7,058 nucleotides of DNA, from positions 1 through 7,058 of the forward strand of contig CAJWIZ010000032.1 of NCBI GenBank assembly GCA_913041805.1, given 5' to 3'. This DNA comes from an uncultured Prochlorococcus sp. Its GTDB lineage: Bacteria; Cyanobacteriota; Cyanobacteriia; PCC-6307; Cyanobiaceae. The translations under genes were made by a program, and so were the position numbers. The notes below the pieces were generated by a model, which did not search any database, had not been told where the DNA came from, and saw nothing but the letters and a program-made list of their open reading frames with translations. This document shows positions 6,146 to 7,058 of the stretch, in pieces; the first letter of the stretch is position 1; each line of letters starts with the position of its first letter.

Positions 6146-6801
6146 TGCCATCCTTGCAAAGTAAGGACACAAGCGTACTGGCACTTTGGTTCTTTCCAAT
6201 GCAAGCCCCTCTTAAACCAATCACAAACACTGAAAAAAAATGGGCTTTAAAATTGCCTCCAAAACGCTCACACGAATATCAACATTCCAGAGGCTATGTA
6301 CGTCAATCATTGTCAGAGCTTTGGGAAATACCAGCTTTAAACATCCCCCTAAATGCTCCTCCTGGGAAATCACCTGAACTTATAAAAGGATGGGGGTATA
6401 TCAGTATTAGTCATTGTTGTGATGCACTTTTGATTGGTTGGTCCCCACAAAGAATTGGAGTAGATCTAGAGAGAGTGGATAGAATGTTTAATCCTGAAAA
6501 ACTAGTAAAAAGATATTTCTCTAAGCAAGAAGTAAAAGAGCTAAATGATCTCAACAGCGAAGATCTAAGGTGTGCAGCACTTCAAAACTGGGTGAGCAAA
6601 GAAGCTGCAATCAAATGGCAAAGAAAAAGCCTTGCTACAAATATATCCAAATGGAACTTTTCTAAGGATTCTAATCTTATGGTTCATCAATCATTAGGCT
6701 ACAAAATAGGTCTGCATAGAGTTCAACTTGACTCATGGTATATGGCTGTAGCCTATGATCAAAATATTCATCTCCATGCCCCTCTTATCTGCCTAAATTA
6801 G
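6118..6801 (+). CDS. 4'-phosphopantetheinyl transferase (HetI/Sfp-like)
   Basis: The enzyme moves the 4'-phosphopantetheine arm of CoA onto a serine of acyl carrier protein or other carrier domains, releasing 3',5'-ADP. As numbered from GTG at 6118 (227 residues), it shows ALWFFP (22-27), the N-terminal strand typical of Sfp/HetI proteins, RGYVRQSLSELW (58-69), GWGYISISHC (91-100), the metal-binding IGVDLERVDR (113-122) and the WVSKEAAIKW helix (158-167). All core motifs are present, so it is probably active, and in a small cyanobacterium it likely serves the fatty-acid ACP. The start is uncertain: GTG at 6118 has GGGGAG 9 bases before it but makes the gene overlap bcp head-to-head by 28 bases; TTG at 6145 or 6154 would reduce or remove the overlap; ATG at 6202 would lose the ALWFFP strand and is unlikely. 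No terminator is visible after it. Confidence 0.88.
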   Translation: MPNRQFEGTLPSLQSKDTSVLALWFFPMQAPLKPITNTEKKWALKLPPKRSHEYQHSRGYVRQSLSELWEIPALNIPLNAPPGKSPELIKGWGYISISHCCDALLIGWSPQRIGVDLERVDRMFNPEKLVKRYFSKQEVKELNDLNSEDLRCAALQNWVSKEAAIKWQRKSLATNISKWNFSKDSNLMVHQSLGYKIGLHRVQLDSWYMAVAYDQNIHLHAPLICLN

Positions 6802-6835
6802 GAATGAATAGTAAAATTACATACCATCAAACACT

Positions 6836-7058
6836 TTAGATCTTTAATTCACCTATAAATTTATGATGAATTAAATCCTGAGGTAATTTTTTATTTCTTT
6901 TCTTTCTTAAAACTTCTTTAATGAGGTTAAAATGTTCTATTGATGTATTTTTAAGCAATAATTTACGATAAGAATTAGCTTCAGAAAGCCAACGATTCTC
7001 GAGTTCTTGGTCAATTGTTAAGGCCAAAGATTCTTTCCATTCTTCCTTTTCCAAAACC
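6836..7058 (-). CDS. Unrecognised AT-rich reading frame, C-terminal part, open at the right edge
   Basis: At least 73 codons, open to the window edge and ending with TAA. I do not recognise the family. The peptide is highly charged and likely helical (for example EKEEWKESLALTIDQELENR followed by a lysine-rich stretch LRKKRNKKLPQD), without membrane segments or cysteines. A TTG at 7054 could be a start, but only four bases precede it, so I treat the gene as running out of the window. Base composition is about 28% GC against 40-50% in blocks sampled elsewhere, suggesting a lineage-specific or weakly constrained gene. It converges with the phosphopantetheinyl transferase gene across 34 bases that hold no visible terminator. 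It may also be a non-coding AT-rich tail; coding status rests only on the open frame and its even charge pattern. Confidence 0.5.
   Translation of the reverse strand, partial: VLEKEEWKESLALTIDQELENRWLSEANSYRKLLLKNTSIEHFNLIKEVLRKKRNKKLPQDLIHHKFIGELKI

Noticed and set aside
6146..6199. 18-residue N-terminal extension of bcp
   Set aside because: BCP proteins start close to the GDxAPDF motif, and AAGGA is correctly spaced for the ATG at 6145.
1..7058. CRISPR arrays, tRNA or rRNA genes, insertion sequences, integrases
   Set aside because: No regularly spaced repeats, cloverleaf-like segments, transposase or integrase motifs, or terminal inverted repeats were seen on either strand.

Overview
The window looks like a gene-dense stretch of core chromosome from a picocyanobacterium (Prochlorococcus or marine Synechococcus type). 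The evidence is the long cyanobacterial form of HflX, the cyanobacterial-style type III pantothenate kinase with its IGNSRWHWA start, a HetI/Sfp-like phosphopantetheinyl transferase, an SLC13 carrier with two internal RCK_C (TrkA-C) domains beside a Trk/Ktr potassium (or sodium) translocator, and very short gaps between genes. Base composition is moderate (about 40-50% GC in the blocks I counted on the left) and falls to about 28% in the last 220 bases. The genus is an inference from protein style and remembered gene order, not a database result.

Left block, minus strand (about 1-3879): transcription runs hflX, then the SLC13-family carrier, then the N-terminal part of a TrkH/KtrB-type ion translocator cut by the window edge. 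hflX and the carrier overlap by 8 bases, so they are almost certainly translationally coupled. The translocator follows after a gap of about 100 bases.

Centre (3880-4210): the only sizeable gene-free stretch. It is the divergent control region between hflX and cysH. It holds a 9-bp inverted repeat, a third copy of the same 9-mer at the hflX side, a GTA-N8-TAC palindrome of the kind bound by NtcA/CRP-family regulators, and weak sigma70-like promoter candidates for both directions.

Right block (4211-7058): cysH (PAPS reductase) and coaX (type III pantothenate kinase) form a tight plus-strand pair. bcp (1-Cys/2-Cys BCP/PrxQ peroxiredoxin) lies on the minus strand and overlaps coaX tail-to-tail by 23 bases. 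A 4'-phosphopantetheinyl transferase runs on the plus strand, head-to-head with bcp and possibly overlapping it. A very AT-rich, unrecognised minus-strand reading frame leaves the window at the right edge.

A common metabolic theme is possible: sulfate import (if the SLC13 carrier moves sulfate), PAPS reduction to sulfite for cysteine, CoA synthesis (which uses cysteine), and use of CoA by the phosphopantetheinyl transferase. PAPS reductase and the transferase both release 3',5'-ADP (PAP). I did not find a convincing novel system, mobile element, CRISPR array or RNA gene. The most interesting points are regulatory or architectural.
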